Positions 8,040-16,449 of a DNA stretch of 64,000 nucleotides are shown piece after piece. The DNA is taken from positions 77,393-141,392 of the forward strand of contig CAJKBH010000001.1 in NCBI GenBank assembly GCA_905198125.1, written 5' to 3'. Position 1 is the stretch's first letter; each line of letters begins with the position of its first letter. The stretch is from an uncultured Porphyromonadaceae bacterium. GTDB taxonomy: Bacteria > Bacteroidota > Bacteroidia > Bacteroidales > Muribaculaceae. Below the pieces are notes generated by a model that did no database searches, was not told where the DNA came from, and saw nothing but the letters and a program-made list of their open reading frames with translations. A program made the position numbers and the translations under genes.

Positions 8040-8465
8040 ATGGAATTTGAAGGAATGATAGTGCAGTACCTGGGACGGCAGACAGGTACATCGAAAGCAG
8101 GACGGCCGTGGCAGAAAGACGAGTATGTATGCGAAACCCCGGGAACATATCCCCGCAAGGTTAAGTTTCATATATTTGGAGACAAGGCGGATCAGCTGAA
8201 ATTCGAGAACGGCAAGAGCTATGTGCTCTCGTGCGACATAGAGAGCCGTGAGTTCAACGGCCGCTGGTACACGGACGTAAGCGTGTTCTCGGCGCGTCCC
8301 GTTGAGAACGGCCAGGGTATGGCGGCTCCCGCACCCGGTTACGGCGCACCCGCACCGGCACCCGAGTATGGCGCTCCCGCACAGCCCGCAGGCTTCGGTG
8401 CGGCTCCGGCCCAGACTCCGTTCGAGGCTCCGGCCGACAACCAGTCGGACGACCTGCCTTTCTAA
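8040..8465 (+). CDS. DUF3127 protein with an SSB-like C-terminal tip
   Basis: This 141-residue protein starts MEFEGMIVQYLGRQTG and has the DUF3127 layout: an OB-fold-like domain of about 95 residues with YPRKVKFHIFGDKADQL and REFNGRWYTDVSVFSA. A low-complexity Pro/Ala/Gly/Tyr linker follows, and it ends DDLPF, very like the acidic tip of single-stranded DNA-binding proteins that recruits repair and replication partners. A DNA-binding role is therefore inferred, not shown. The start at 8040 is chosen because the consensus promoter at 7958-7989 would start transcription downstream of the earlier in-frame GTG. It is a single-gene unit ending in the terminator at 8537. Confidence 0.85.
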   Translation: MEFEGMIVQYLGRQTGTSKAGRPWQKDEYVCETPGTYPRKVKFHIFGDKADQLKFENGKSYVLSCDIESREFNGRWYTDVSVFSARPVENGQGMAAPAPGYGAPAPAPEYGAPAQPAGFGAAPAQTPFEAPADNQSDDLPF

Positions 8466-8505
8466 ATCAGAGGTCAGAAGTCATAGTGACAAGTGACAAG
8501 GTAAT
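8462..8505. repeat. Degenerate tandem repeat after the DUF3127 gene
   Basis: AAATCAGAGGTCAGAAGTCAT is followed by AGTGACAAGTGACAAGG. This is a near copy of the block at 7884-7912 plus a short GTGACAA duplication. It starts within the stop codon of the gene. Confidence 0.5.
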
Positions 8506-8536
8506 TTAGACCAAAAAGATAAAAAAATACACATTG

Positions 8537-8565
8537 AAAGGGACAGACGCGCCGTCTGTCCCTTT
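8537..8565 (+). terminator. Intrinsic terminator of the DUF3127 gene
   Basis: AAAGGGACAGACG (8537-8549) and its exact reverse complement (8553-8565) form a 13-bp stem with a 3-base loop. The A-rich upstream side and the T run at the end of the stem fit a terminator that could work in either direction. Confidence 0.8.
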
Positions 8566-8687
8566 TGTAGTGTTAAGAAAGTGTAAAATATTACACCAAA
8601 GGGCATGATAATGCACAATGGGTGAAAAATATTAATCCAAATCTTGCGTTTTTACGTTAAAAAAGGTGCAGAGTGGAAATTTTTTAC

Positions 8688-8695
8688 TAAATTTG
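8688..8695 (+). promoter_or_regulatory. Probable -7 box of the glg operon
   Basis: TAAATTTG matches TAnnTTTG and is the only good plus-strand match between the terminator at 8537 and glycogen synthase. The -33 box is not clear. It lies 17 bases before the MITE-like element, so any transcript would pass through that element. Confidence 0.45.
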
Positions 8696-8712
8696 CACCC
8701 GGATATTTTTAA

Positions 8713-9011
8713 GACTCTGTTCCTTAAAAAATATTAGCGCCAGGGCGGTGGATTTTCGAGGTAATTTTGCCGATTGATGAGGGAGCAGCCTCGCGGCTGT
8801 GACCGAAGAAAGCGACAAAATTAACCGAAAAGACACCGGTCAAGGTTCAAAATAATAGAGAATTGATAATATTATAGGCCCTGACTCGCAGCTGCACCTC
8901 ATCTTTGGCCTTTTGACTCAGTCACATAGCCCGCTATGCTCCTGAGTCTGCAAGACCAAAGCTGAGGCACATCTGCGACCCTGGCGTAAATATTTTTTAA
9001 GGAACAGAGTC
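8713..9011. mobile_element. MITE-like element with 30-bp terminal inverted repeats
   Basis: The ends, GACTCTGTTCCTTAAAAAAT at 8713 and its reverse complement finishing at 9011, match over about 30 bases with one or two differences. Both sides are flanked by TAA (8710-8712 and 9012-9014), a likely 3-bp target duplication. The 299-bp interior holds no convincing gene. A nested palindrome lies at 8915-8948 (GACTCAG ... CTGAGTC), itself inside a larger imperfect inverted repeat spanning about 8883-8979. It sits between the probable glg promoter and the glycogen synthase start codon. No parent transposase is in the window. Confidence 0.75.
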
Positions 9012-9114
9012 TAAGCGTCAAAATAATCGTCAAGATAATAGACGTACAATTACTAAAAAGAAACGCGCCGCATAGCCGGAGGGCCGTGAGGCGCCAAAAA
9101 TAGACAATAGAAAC

Positions 9115-10806
9115 ATGGAACCTCGCAAGAGCATTGCGAAAGATTTATCGGAAGGCGCCACGCCGAGCGTGGCAAATCAGATAGACCTGCTGTTTGAGAC
9201 CAGCTGGGAGGTATGTAACAAGGTCGGAGGCATCTACGCGGTGCTGTCGACGAAAGCACGGACACTCGGCGAGCAGTTTGGCGACAAACTGATCTTCATC
9301 GGTCCGGATCTGTGGAACGAAGATAATCCTTCTCCTTATTTCAAGGAGCGCAAGACGCTGCTGAAGCAGGCGCAGCAGAAGCTGCAGTTGCCTTGGGGCA
9401 TCAGCATCCGTGTGGGCCGCTGGGACATCCCCGGCGCGCCGCAGGTAGTGTTGGTTAACCGGGGCGACACCGCCCGCCATCTCAGCGAGATATACGGCGA
9501 GATGTGGCGCGACTATGGCGTCGACTCGCTGCACTCGTACGGCGATTATGAGGAAAGCTGTGCGTTTGCCGTGGCTTCGGCCATCGTAATCCAGGCGCTG
9601 ACCCAGCACCTGAAGGCCAATCCCTCGCGCGTCGTAGCACACTTCGACGAATGGACCACAGGCATGGGGCTGCTCTATCTCAAGAACCGCGAACCCCGCA
9701 TCAGCACCATCTTCACCACCCACGCCACAAGCATAGGCCGGAGCATCTGCGGCAACGGCAAGCCACTGTACGACTATTTCCATCAGTACAACGGCGACCA
9801 GATGGCCGTGGAGCTCAACATGCAGTCCAAGCACAGCCTGGAGAAGGCCGCCGCCCACAATGCCGACTGCTTTACCACCGTGAGCGAAGTGACCGCCCGC
9901 GAATGCGAACAGCTGCTGCAGATCCGTCCCCAGGTGGTGACGCCCAACGGCTTCGAGCCGGACTTCGTGCCCAAGACCGTGAAGTACAACCGCCTGCGCA
10001 AGGACGGCCGCGACAAACTGCTGACCGTGGCCAAGGCCGTAACAGGACATCAGTATGGTCCCGACACCTTTATTATAGCGACATCGGGACGCCACGAGTA
10101 CCGTAACAAGGGTCTGGACATGTACCTCGATGTACTTGCCGGTCTGGAGCAGGAACTTCCCGCCGACCAGGAGGCTCTGGCATTCGTGCTGGTGCCCGGA
10201 TGGGTCAAGGAGCCTTCGGGCGACGTGGTGACCAACCTGTACTTCGACGGAGCGGTCAAGACTCAGCCCGACTATCTGACGCACCGCCTCAACAACGAGG
10301 GCGAGGACGAGGTGTGCCGCCGCATCGAGCAGCTGCAGGGCGAAGGCAAGCTGAAGAAGCTGCGCGTCATATACGTGCCAAGCTATCTGGACGGACATGA
10401 CGGTGTGGTGGACATCACTTACTACGACCTGTTGCCGGCGCTCGACCTGACCATGTTCCCCAGCTACTACGAGCCGTGGGGCTACACGCCGCTCGAAAGC
10501 GTGGCGTTCGGAGTGCCCACCATCACCGACGACAAGGCCGGTTTCGGACAGTGGGTGCTCGACAATTTCCAGAACGGGCTGATGAAGAGCGGCGTCTACG
10601 TGGTGGACCGCACGGATTCCAACTACGCCCAGGCAGCCGCGCTGATACGGATGGCCGCGCTGGAATACATCACCGAGGATGTCAGCCTCAGGCTAAAGGC
10701 ACGCAACTTAGCGTTCCTCACCGCAGCCAAGGCCGACTGGAAATTCTTCATCCTCAACTACGACAAGGCATTCGAGATAGCGTTGTCGCGCAATATGCGC
10801 CGATGA
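9115..10806 (+). CDS. Glycogen synthase, GT3-like
   Basis: This 563-residue glycosyltransferase starts near LLFETSWEVCNKVGGIYAVL, the signature of the GT3 (animal/yeast Gsy-like) glycogen synthases found in Bacteroidota, rather than GT5 GlgA. The C-terminal donor site holds MFPSYYEPWGYTPLESVAFG with the expected Glu residues. It elongates alpha-1,4-glucan from UDP- or ADP-glucose in the cytoplasm; the donor cannot be told from sequence. The ATG at 9115 follows about 100 bases of leader after the MITE. It is followed by a glycogen phosphorylase gene 70 bases downstream, a natural synthesis/degradation pair. Confidence 0.92.
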   Translation: MEPRKSIAKDLSEGATPSVANQIDLLFETSWEVCNKVGGIYAVLSTKARTLGEQFGDKLIFIGPDLWNEDNPSPYFKERKTLLKQAQQKLQLPWGISIRVGRWDIPGAPQVVLVNRGDTARHLSEIYGEMWRDYGVDSLHSYGDYEESCAFAVASAIVIQALTQHLKANPSRVVAHFDEWTTGMGLLYLKNREPRISTIFTTHATSIGRSICGNGKPLYDYFHQYNGDQMAVELNMQSKHSLEKAAAHNADCFTTVSEVTARECEQLLQIRPQVVTPNGFEPDFVPKTVKYNRLRKDGRDKLLTVAKAVTGHQYGPDTFIIATSGRHEYRNKGLDMYLDVLAGLEQELPADQEALAFVLVPGWVKEPSGDVVTNLYFDGAVKTQPDYLTHRLNNEGEDEVCRRIEQLQGEGKLKKLRVIYVPSYLDGHDGVVDITYYDLLPALDLTMFPSYYEPWGYTPLESVAFGVPTITDDKAGFGQWVLDNFQNGLMKSGVYVVDRTDSNYAQAAALIRMAALEYITEDVSLRLKARNLAFLTAAKADWKFFILNYDKAFEIALSRNMRR

Positions 10807-10856
10807 TGCGTTAATAATAATGCGTTAATGATAATGGCGTTAATAATAAATTAGAT
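10805..10856. repeat. 16-base degenerate repeats between glg genes
   Basis: Three variants of ATGCGTTAATAATA follow one another between the two glg genes (TGCGTTAATAATAA, TGCGTTAATGATAA, GGCGTTAATAATAA). This is another member of the spacer repeat class. Confidence 0.55.
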
Positions 10857-10876
10857 AACAACACTCAAAAACCAAT

Positions 10877-13441
10877 ATGAAACTCAAAGTAAGCAACACG
10901 AACACTCCCAACTGGCGCATGATGACAGTCAGTGCGGAGATCCCTGCAGAGCTGAAGCCCCTGGAGGTGATGTCGAAAAACCTGTGGTGGGTATGGAACA
11001 GCAAGGGTAAGAGCCTGTTCCGCGACCTGGACCACGACCTGTGGCGCGCGGTGGGCGAGAACCCCGTAATGCTGCTGCAGCAGCTCAGCTATGAGCGTTA
11101 CAACGAGATACTGAACGACAAGGCTCTGCGTGAGCGTATCGACGATACCTACCGCGAGTTCAACGACTATATGAGCCAGCCTATCGACAAGAAGATTCCG
11201 TCGGTAAGCTATTTCTCGATGGAGTACGGACTGTGCAACTGCCTGAAGATATACTCCGGAGGCTTGGGCGTACTGGCCGGCGACTACATCAAGCAGGCAT
11301 CGGACTCGCGCGTGGACATGACCGCCGTAGGTTTCCTCTATAAGTACGGCTACTTCTCGCAGAGCCTGGCCATGGACGGCCAGCAGATAGCCAACTACGA
11401 GAGCCAGAACTTCGACCAGCTTCCCATCGACCCGGTACTGGACGAGAACGGCCAGCCCATGATTCTGGAGGTTCCCTTCCCCGGTCGCATCATCTACTGC
11501 CACGTATGGCGTGTGAACGTGGGGCGCATGAAGCTCTACCTGCTCGACACCGACCTGGACAAGAACTCCGAGTGGGACCGTCCCATCACCCACAAGCTGT
11601 ATGGCGGCGACTGGGAGAACCGCATCAAGCAGGAGTATCTGCTTGGTATCGGCGGTATAATAATGCTCGACAAGCTCGGCATCCACACACAGCTGTATCA
11701 CTGCAACGAGGGTCACGCCGCCCTGCTCAACCTGCAGCGTCTGGTGAACTACGTGCAGCGCGACGGACTGTCGTTCAACGTGGCTCTGGAGCTGGTGCGC
11801 GCATCGTCGCTCTATACCGTCCACACCCCCGTGCCCGCGGGTCACGACTACTTCGACGAGTCGCTGTTAGGCAAATACTTGGGTGAATATCCCGCCAAGT
11901 TAGGCATCAGCTGGGCCGACCTGATCAACATGGGCCGCGAGAATCCCGACACCAACGACCGCTTCTCGATGTCGGTGTTCGCCCTGAACACCTGTCAGGA
12001 GGCCAACGGCGTAAGCTGGCTGCACGGCGAGGTATCGAAGAAGATGTTCGCCGGCATCTGGAAGGGCTACAGCCCCGAGGAGAGCCACGTAGGCTACGTG
12101 ACCAACGGCGTGCACATGCCCACATGGGCCGCTTCCGAGTGGAAGGCATTCTACGGCGAGCACCTCAACGCCGACCTGTTCAACGACCAGAGCAACCCCG
12201 AGATGTGGGACGACATCTTCAGCGTGCCCGACGAGGACATCTGGAACCTGCGCATGACCATGAAGAACAAGTTCATCAACTTCGTGCGTCGTGACTTCAA
12301 GGAGAAGTGGCTGAAGAACCAGGGCGACCCCACGGAGGTGATGCGTGTGGTGGAGAAGATCAACCCCAACGCGCTGATCATCGGTTTCGCACGCCGTTTC
12401 GCCACCTACAAGCGTGCACACCTCCTGTTCACCGACCTGGAACGTCTGGAGCGCATCGTAAACAATCCCGCATATCCCGTGCAGTTCGTATTCTCCGGTA
12501 AGGCACACCCCGCCGACGGCGCCGGCCAGGGCCTGATCAAGCGCATCATCGAGATCAGCCGTATGCCTCAGTTCCGCGGCAAGATCATCTTCCTGGAGGA
12601 CTACAACATGATCGTGGCCAAGCGTCTGGTTACGGGCGTAGACATCTGGCTGAACACCCCGACACGTCCGCTGGAGGCATCCGGCACATCGGGCGAGAAG
12701 GCCGAGATGAACGGCGTGCTCAACTTCTCCGTGCTCGACGGATGGTGGTACGAGGGTTACCGTTTCGACGAGAAGGCCGGCTGGGCCATCACCGACAAGC
12801 GCACCTTTACCGACCAGGGCCAGCAGGACAAGCTCGACGCCGCCACCATCTACTCGATGCTGGAGAACGAGATCATTCCTCTGTACTTCGCCAAGAACTC
12901 CAAGGGCTACAGCCCCGAATGGATACAGTACATCAAGCGCAGCATCGCCCACATCGCGCCTCACTTCACCATGAAGCGTCAGCTGGACGACTATATCAGC
13001 CGCTTCTACGAGCCGGAGGCCAAGCGTTTTGCCAAGCTGAGCAAGAACGACGCCGAGAAGGCCAAGGAGATTGTGGCATGGAAAGAGGAGGTTGCCTCCA
13101 AGTGGGACAGCATCCAGGTGATCAGCAGCGAGATCCACACCGTCAACGACGCAGCCGCAGGCCGTACCGGCGACCCCTTCACCGCAAAGGCCGTGATCGA
13201 CACCAAGGGCCTGGGCGACTCGCTGGGCGTTGAGCTGGTGGTTTACCGCGAGCACGACGGCGAGGAGAAGTACGCCGAGCGTGAGGATCTGAAGGTTGTG
13301 AAGCGCGACGGCGACGTATACACCTACGAGCTCAAGAGCAAGATGCGCGAGGCCGGCGTGTTCCGTTACGCACTCCGCATCTATCCCAAGAACAAGGAGC
13401 TGCCTCACCGTCAGGACTTCGCTTATATGCGCTGGATCTGA
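10877..13441 (+). CDS. glgP: Alpha-glucan (glycogen) phosphorylase
   Basis: This 854-residue GT35 phosphorylase is of the form shared by many Bacteroidota and archaea, with an N-terminal domain opening in a LEVMSKNLWWVWN segment. It releases glucose-1-phosphate from glycogen. Key segments are FSMEYGL, GGLGVLAGD, HCNEGHAALL, FARRFATYKRAHLLF, the LNTPTRPLEASGTSGEKAEM block that carries the PLP-binding lysine, and NGVLNFSVLDGWW. A C-terminal beta domain (about the last 100 residues) follows the catalytic part. It is encoded just downstream of glycogen synthase and ends in a strong hairpin at 13539. Confidence 0.95.
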   Translation: MKLKVSNTNTPNWRMMTVSAEIPAELKPLEVMSKNLWWVWNSKGKSLFRDLDHDLWRAVGENPVMLLQQLSYERYNEILNDKALRERIDDTYREFNDYMSQPIDKKIPSVSYFSMEYGLCNCLKIYSGGLGVLAGDYIKQASDSRVDMTAVGFLYKYGYFSQSLAMDGQQIANYESQNFDQLPIDPVLDENGQPMILEVPFPGRIIYCHVWRVNVGRMKLYLLDTDLDKNSEWDRPITHKLYGGDWENRIKQEYLLGIGGIIMLDKLGIHTQLYHCNEGHAALLNLQRLVNYVQRDGLSFNVALELVRASSLYTVHTPVPAGHDYFDESLLGKYLGEYPAKLGISWADLINMGRENPDTNDRFSMSVFALNTCQEANGVSWLHGEVSKKMFAGIWKGYSPEESHVGYVTNGVHMPTWAASEWKAFYGEHLNADLFNDQSNPEMWDDIFSVPDEDIWNLRMTMKNKFINFVRRDFKEKWLKNQGDPTEVMRVVEKINPNALIIGFARRFATYKRAHLLFTDLERLERIVNNPAYPVQFVFSGKAHPADGAGQGLIKRIIEISRMPQFRGKIIFLEDYNMIVAKRLVTGVDIWLNTPTRPLEASGTSGEKAEMNGVLNFSVLDGWWYEGYRFDEKAGWAITDKRTFTDQGQQDKLDAATIYSMLENEIIPLYFAKNSKGYSPEWIQYIKRSIAHIAPHFTMKRQLDDYISRFYEPEAKRFAKLSKNDAEKAKEIVAWKEEVASKWDSIQVISSEIHTVNDAAAGRTGDPFTAKAVIDTKGLGDSLGVELVVYREHDGEEKYAEREDLKVVKRDGDVYTYELKSKMREAGVFRYALRIYPKNKELPHRQDFAYMRWI

Positions 13442-13442
13442 T

Positions 13443-13489
13443 AAACAGTTTAAAGAGTTAAAAAAGTTTAGAAAGTTCAAGATAATAGT
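13443..13489. repeat. 9-base degenerate repeat after glgP
   Basis: AACAGTTTAAAGAGTTAAAA followed by AAGTTTAGAAAGTTCAAGAT is a run of 9-base AGTTnAnAn units. It is the same family as the arms at 1724-1819 and 57243-57412, here with no obvious second arm. Confidence 0.6.
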
Positions 13490-13538
13490 TTGGAATAAGG
13501 ATTCATTTCAAATTCAAAATTGAACATTGGTCATAGTT

Positions 13539-13576
13539 ACGCCGGGCGAACCATCAGGTCCGCCCGGCGTTATATT
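13539..13576 (+). terminator. Terminator of the glg operon
   Basis: ACGCCGGGCG (13539-13548) pairs exactly with CGCCCGGCGT (13561-13570), a 10-bp GC-rich stem with a 12-base loop, followed by TATATT. It lies about 100 bases after glgP. Confidence 0.7.
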
Positions 13577-13637
13577 CGTAGGTAAGCGTCTTATGGAATA
13601 AGCGCAGGTATTACGAAAAGCTAAAACTACGAATGTT

Positions 13638-13940
13638 ATGGATAAATCGAAGTATGATCAGTTGAAGGACGAGAAGGGTGTGGTATTGGTGGAGTTTTAT
13701 GCCAGCTGGTGTCCTCACTGCCAGCGCATGATGCCCGTCGTGGCCGACGTGAAGGAACTTTATACCGGGCAGGTGCCGGTATATCAGTTCGACATAGACG
13801 AGAATCAGGAACTGGCATCCGAACTCGACGTGCAGTCCATACCCACGTTCATCGTTTATAAGGACGGTCAGGAAACGTGGCGTGGCAGCGGCGAGATGGA
13901 GGGTGCCGTATTGGCCCAGCACGTGCAGCAAGCCTTATAA
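13638..13940 (+). CDS. Thioredoxin family protein
   Basis: This 100-residue single-domain thioredoxin has the active site YASWCPHCQRM with Cys25 and Cys28. The CPHC dipeptide differs from the CGPC of housekeeping thioredoxin and is closer to DsbA-type oxidants. The cis-proline loop VQSIPTFIVY is present. There is no signal peptide, so the protein as encoded is cytoplasmic. It is 11 bases upstream of the C39-like/VKOR fusion gene and almost certainly co-transcribed with it, which suggests a dedicated redox pair. Confidence 0.92.
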   Translation: MDKSKYDQLKDEKGVVLVEFYASWCPHCQRMMPVVADVKELYTGQVPVYQFDIDENQELASELDVQSIPTFIVYKDGQETWRGSGEMEGAVLAQHVQQAL

Positions 13941-13951
13941 AAACAAGCGTT

Positions 13952-14974
13952 ATGAAAACCGGGGTCACCGTCTTCAGTGATTTTCTGAGCGCGCTCGGAG
14001 TGAAGCATACCGGTGCGGAATCGGACAAGGCGTTCAGGAACATGCCGTTCAAGTCGCTGTTCGGTTTCTCGCGCCTGCTTGATTCCTACGGCATCAGGAC
14101 CCGTGGAGTGAAGGTGACCGACAAGACCGACCTGTCCCGTATCACCGTGCCGTTTCTGGCACAGGAGGGTACGGGCTTTGTCATAGTCACGGGAATAGAG
14201 ACCGCGTCAGACGGCTCGCAGACCGTGGATTATATTTATTATCACGAGAAGAAGCGACGCGAGCTGTCGCTGTTCGCCCAGCGATGGAGCGGCGTCGCAC
14301 TGCTGGCTTATCCCGACGGCAAGTCGGAGGAACCCTGTTACAGACAGCACCACCTGTTCGAGCTGGCCGAGACCGCCAAGGCATGGATCTTGGGATTCTG
14401 CTGTGTGGCGCTCGTGGCGTTCGGATTCTGGCACAGCGGGTTGTGGCACGACCTGTCGGCGATATTCCTGCTCTGCATCGATTTGTTCGGCCTGTACATC
14501 ACCTTCCAGCTGTTGCTTAAATCACTGAAGGTTAACGTCAAGACCGCCGACCGTATATGCGGAGTGCTGCAGAAGCATGGCTGCGACACCGTGCTGGAGC
14601 AGAAAGCCTCCAAATTTTTCGGCCTGTTCGGATGGGCTGAGGTAGGAGTGGGGTATTTCACCGTATCGCTGTTGACGATGCTCTGTTTCCCGGACATGAT
14701 GCACTGGCTGGCCCTGGCCAACGGCTGCTGCCTCCCCTTTACGTTCTGGAGCATCTGGTATCAGAGATTCCGCATCCATACGTGGTGCACCATGTGCGTC
14801 ATCACTCAGGGCCTGCTGTGGCTGCAGTTCTTCTGCTATCTGTTCGGAGGCTGGTGGCACGACATCTTCCCGCTGACGTTGCCGCTGTTCGCATTGCTGG
14901 CCGCATACGTCGCCGCGGTACTCGGCCTGAACAGAGTGTCTGAGTTTATTAACGCACGCATAGGTAAGTCATGA
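13952..14974 (+). CDS. C39-peptidase-like/VKOR fusion membrane protein
   Basis: This 340-residue protein has two parts. Residues 1-125 resemble the C39 double-glycine peptidase domain (FGFSRLLDSYGIRTRGVKV, VPFLAQEGTGFVIVT), but the usual N-terminal catalytic Cys is missing, so it is probably a non-cleaving peptide-binding domain. Residues 145-328 form a multi-helix vitamin-K-epoxide-reductase/DsbB-like domain with the expected Cys203 and Cys211 loop pair, eight residues apart as in VKOR, and the WCTMC motif (Cys279, Cys282). It should regenerate oxidised thiol oxidant, probably with the thioredoxin upstream. The ATG at 13952 is chosen because earlier in-frame codons overlap the thioredoxin gene. 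It overlaps the next ORF by ATGA. Confidence 0.85.
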   Translation: MKTGVTVFSDFLSALGVKHTGAESDKAFRNMPFKSLFGFSRLLDSYGIRTRGVKVTDKTDLSRITVPFLAQEGTGFVIVTGIETASDGSQTVDYIYYHEKKRRELSLFAQRWSGVALLAYPDGKSEEPCYRQHHLFELAETAKAWILGFCCVALVAFGFWHSGLWHDLSAIFLLCIDLFGLYITFQLLLKSLKVNVKTADRICGVLQKHGCDTVLEQKASKFFGLFGWAEVGVGYFTVSLLTMLCFPDMMHWLALANGCCLPFTFWSIWYQRFRIHTWCTMCVITQGLLWLQFFCYLFGGWWHDIFPLTLPLFALLAAYVAAVLGLNRVSEFINARIGKS

Positions 14975-15144
14975 AAACAATACCTGAAATACAGTTTAAG
15001 GATGCCGAGGATCTGACCCCGTTGCAGATGAACGCCATACATTTTGACACGGGCGACCATTCGCAATATGTGGGCGACACATTGGCACAGGCCCCCAAGG
15101 CCGACAAGGTGCCACCGTACTCCCCGGAAAATAAAACGCGCTAA
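14971..15144 (+). CDS. Small peptide, possible natural-product precursor
   Basis: A 57-codon ORF starts at 14971 in an ATGA overlap with the C39-like/VKOR gene and ends at 15144, just before the porin. The peptide opens MKTIPEIQFKDAEDLTPLQM and continues NAIHFDTGDHSQYVGDTL. The stretch FKDAEDLTPLQMNAI resembles the leader of Bacteroidales double-glycine natural-product precursors, although no GG pair is present. It has no cysteine, so it is not itself a disulfide substrate. Tight coupling to a peptidase-like domain suggests a peptide recognised by that domain. The function is not known, and chance conservation of an unrelated small protein is possible. Confidence 0.6.
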   Translation: MKTIPEIQFKDAEDLTPLQMNAIHFDTGDHSQYVGDTLAQAPKADKVPPYSPENKTR

Positions 15145-15159
15145 TTTCATTATAATGTT

Positions 15160-16449
15160 ATGAAACACATCATTGCAGTGTGTCTTTCGTCGCTGGCCCT
15201 GACGGCCGGCGCGCAGACCGTTGCGGACAGCGTGTCGCGCGACTCCGGACTGGTGCGTGTGGTGCGTTACAACGACACGACCGACGTGGCATACGTCACG
15301 CTCCATGAGAATGCCCCGCATGTGGTCAATCTCAAGGATGTGCCCCGATTTGCTGTTTTAGGCAAGGAAGGGCGTTTCTACATCGGTATCGGGGCCAATG
15401 TAAAGGCCATAGGAGTGTACGACATAGGCAATCCCTTGCCCGACGCGAACTATTTCGTCACCTCGGCCATACCGATGGACACGCGTCCCGGCAGTAAGGC
15501 ACAGTTCCGGTTCTCGGCTGCCCAGAGCAACGTCTACATGAACGTCGTGGCGTTGCCCGGCGGCGAAAACCAGCTTGGCGCATACGTCTCGCTAAATTTC
15601 TTAGGCAAGAACTATGCCCCTAAGCTTCATCTCGCATATCTGAAATACCGTAACATTACCGCCGGGTATTCCTATACCATTTTCGGGGATGTGGCGGCCG
15701 CTCCTGCTACCATCGACTTTGAGGGACCTAATGCCATACCGTTCATACCTCACGGCATGATAGCTTACGAGCCGCGGTTCGGACGCGACGGCATGTGGCA
15801 GGCCGGAGTGGGAATAGATATGCCGGAATATTCATTCACCAACGCCGCACGAACCGAGACGGTGACGCAGCGCGTGCCGGACATACCCTTCTATATCCAG
15901 CGTTACTGGGCCGGAGGCAAAGGCTGGGTGCGTCTGTCGGGCATGATACGTAACCTGTATTACCGCAACATGGAGTCGAACCGGAATATAGACAAGGTGG
16001 GCTGGGGCGTGAAGGTGAGCGGCACCACTCCGATTGCCGGTGGACTCTCGGCCTCGTATATGGCCATGTATGGCCGGGGAATAGCAAGCTATATCCAGGA
16101 TCTGAACGGCGAGGGAATGGATCTGATGCCGACAGGTTCGGACACATCGCGTCTCGGACTTACGGAGGCGTGGGGAGGGTATGCCTCGCTGCAGTATCAG
16201 TTCACACCGAAACTGTTCGCCACGGCTACCTACAGCCATGTCCGTGCGTATGTCGACCGGTTCGAGGATGCGGACTCGACATGGGGTTCGACCTACAAGT
16301 ATGCCCAATATGTTGCCGCCAACATGTTCTATAATATCAACTCCATCGTGCAGGTAGGCGTGGAGTACGACTACGGCCGCCGCGTCAATTTCGACGGAAA
16401 GCAGGCTCACGACAACCGCCTCCAGGCCATGCTGCAGGTCAGCTTCTAA
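15160..16449 (+). CDS. Outer-membrane porin (DcaP-like)
   Basis: This 429-residue protein has a signal peptide (MKHIIAVCLSSLALTAGAQ). The rest is dominated by alternating beta-strands typical of a 16- to 18-strand trimeric porin, for example FYIGIGANVKAIGVYDIG, KAQFRFSAAQSNVYMNVV and WVRLSGMIRNLYYRNM. It ends in LQAMLQVSF, with the C-terminal aromatic residue required for barrel insertion. The layout fits DcaP-like outer-membrane porins that take up small solutes; the substrate is not evident. It follows the small peptide gene by 15 bases and overlaps the convergent hemW gene by four bases at their stop codons. Confidence 0.8.
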   Translation: MKHIIAVCLSSLALTAGAQTVADSVSRDSGLVRVVRYNDTTDVAYVTLHENAPHVVNLKDVPRFAVLGKEGRFYIGIGANVKAIGVYDIGNPLPDANYFVTSAIPMDTRPGSKAQFRFSAAQSNVYMNVVALPGGENQLGAYVSLNFLGKNYAPKLHLAYLKYRNITAGYSYTIFGDVAAAPATIDFEGPNAIPFIPHGMIAYEPRFGRDGMWQAGVGIDMPEYSFTNAARTETVTQRVPDIPFYIQRYWAGGKGWVRLSGMIRNLYYRNMESNRNIDKVGWGVKVSGTTPIAGGLSASYMAMYGRGIASYIQDLNGEGMDLMPTGSDTSRLGLTEAWGGYASLQYQFTPKLFATATYSHVRAYVDRFEDADSTWGSTYKYAQYVAANMFYNINSIVQVGVEYDYGRRVNFDGKQAHDNRLQAMLQVSF

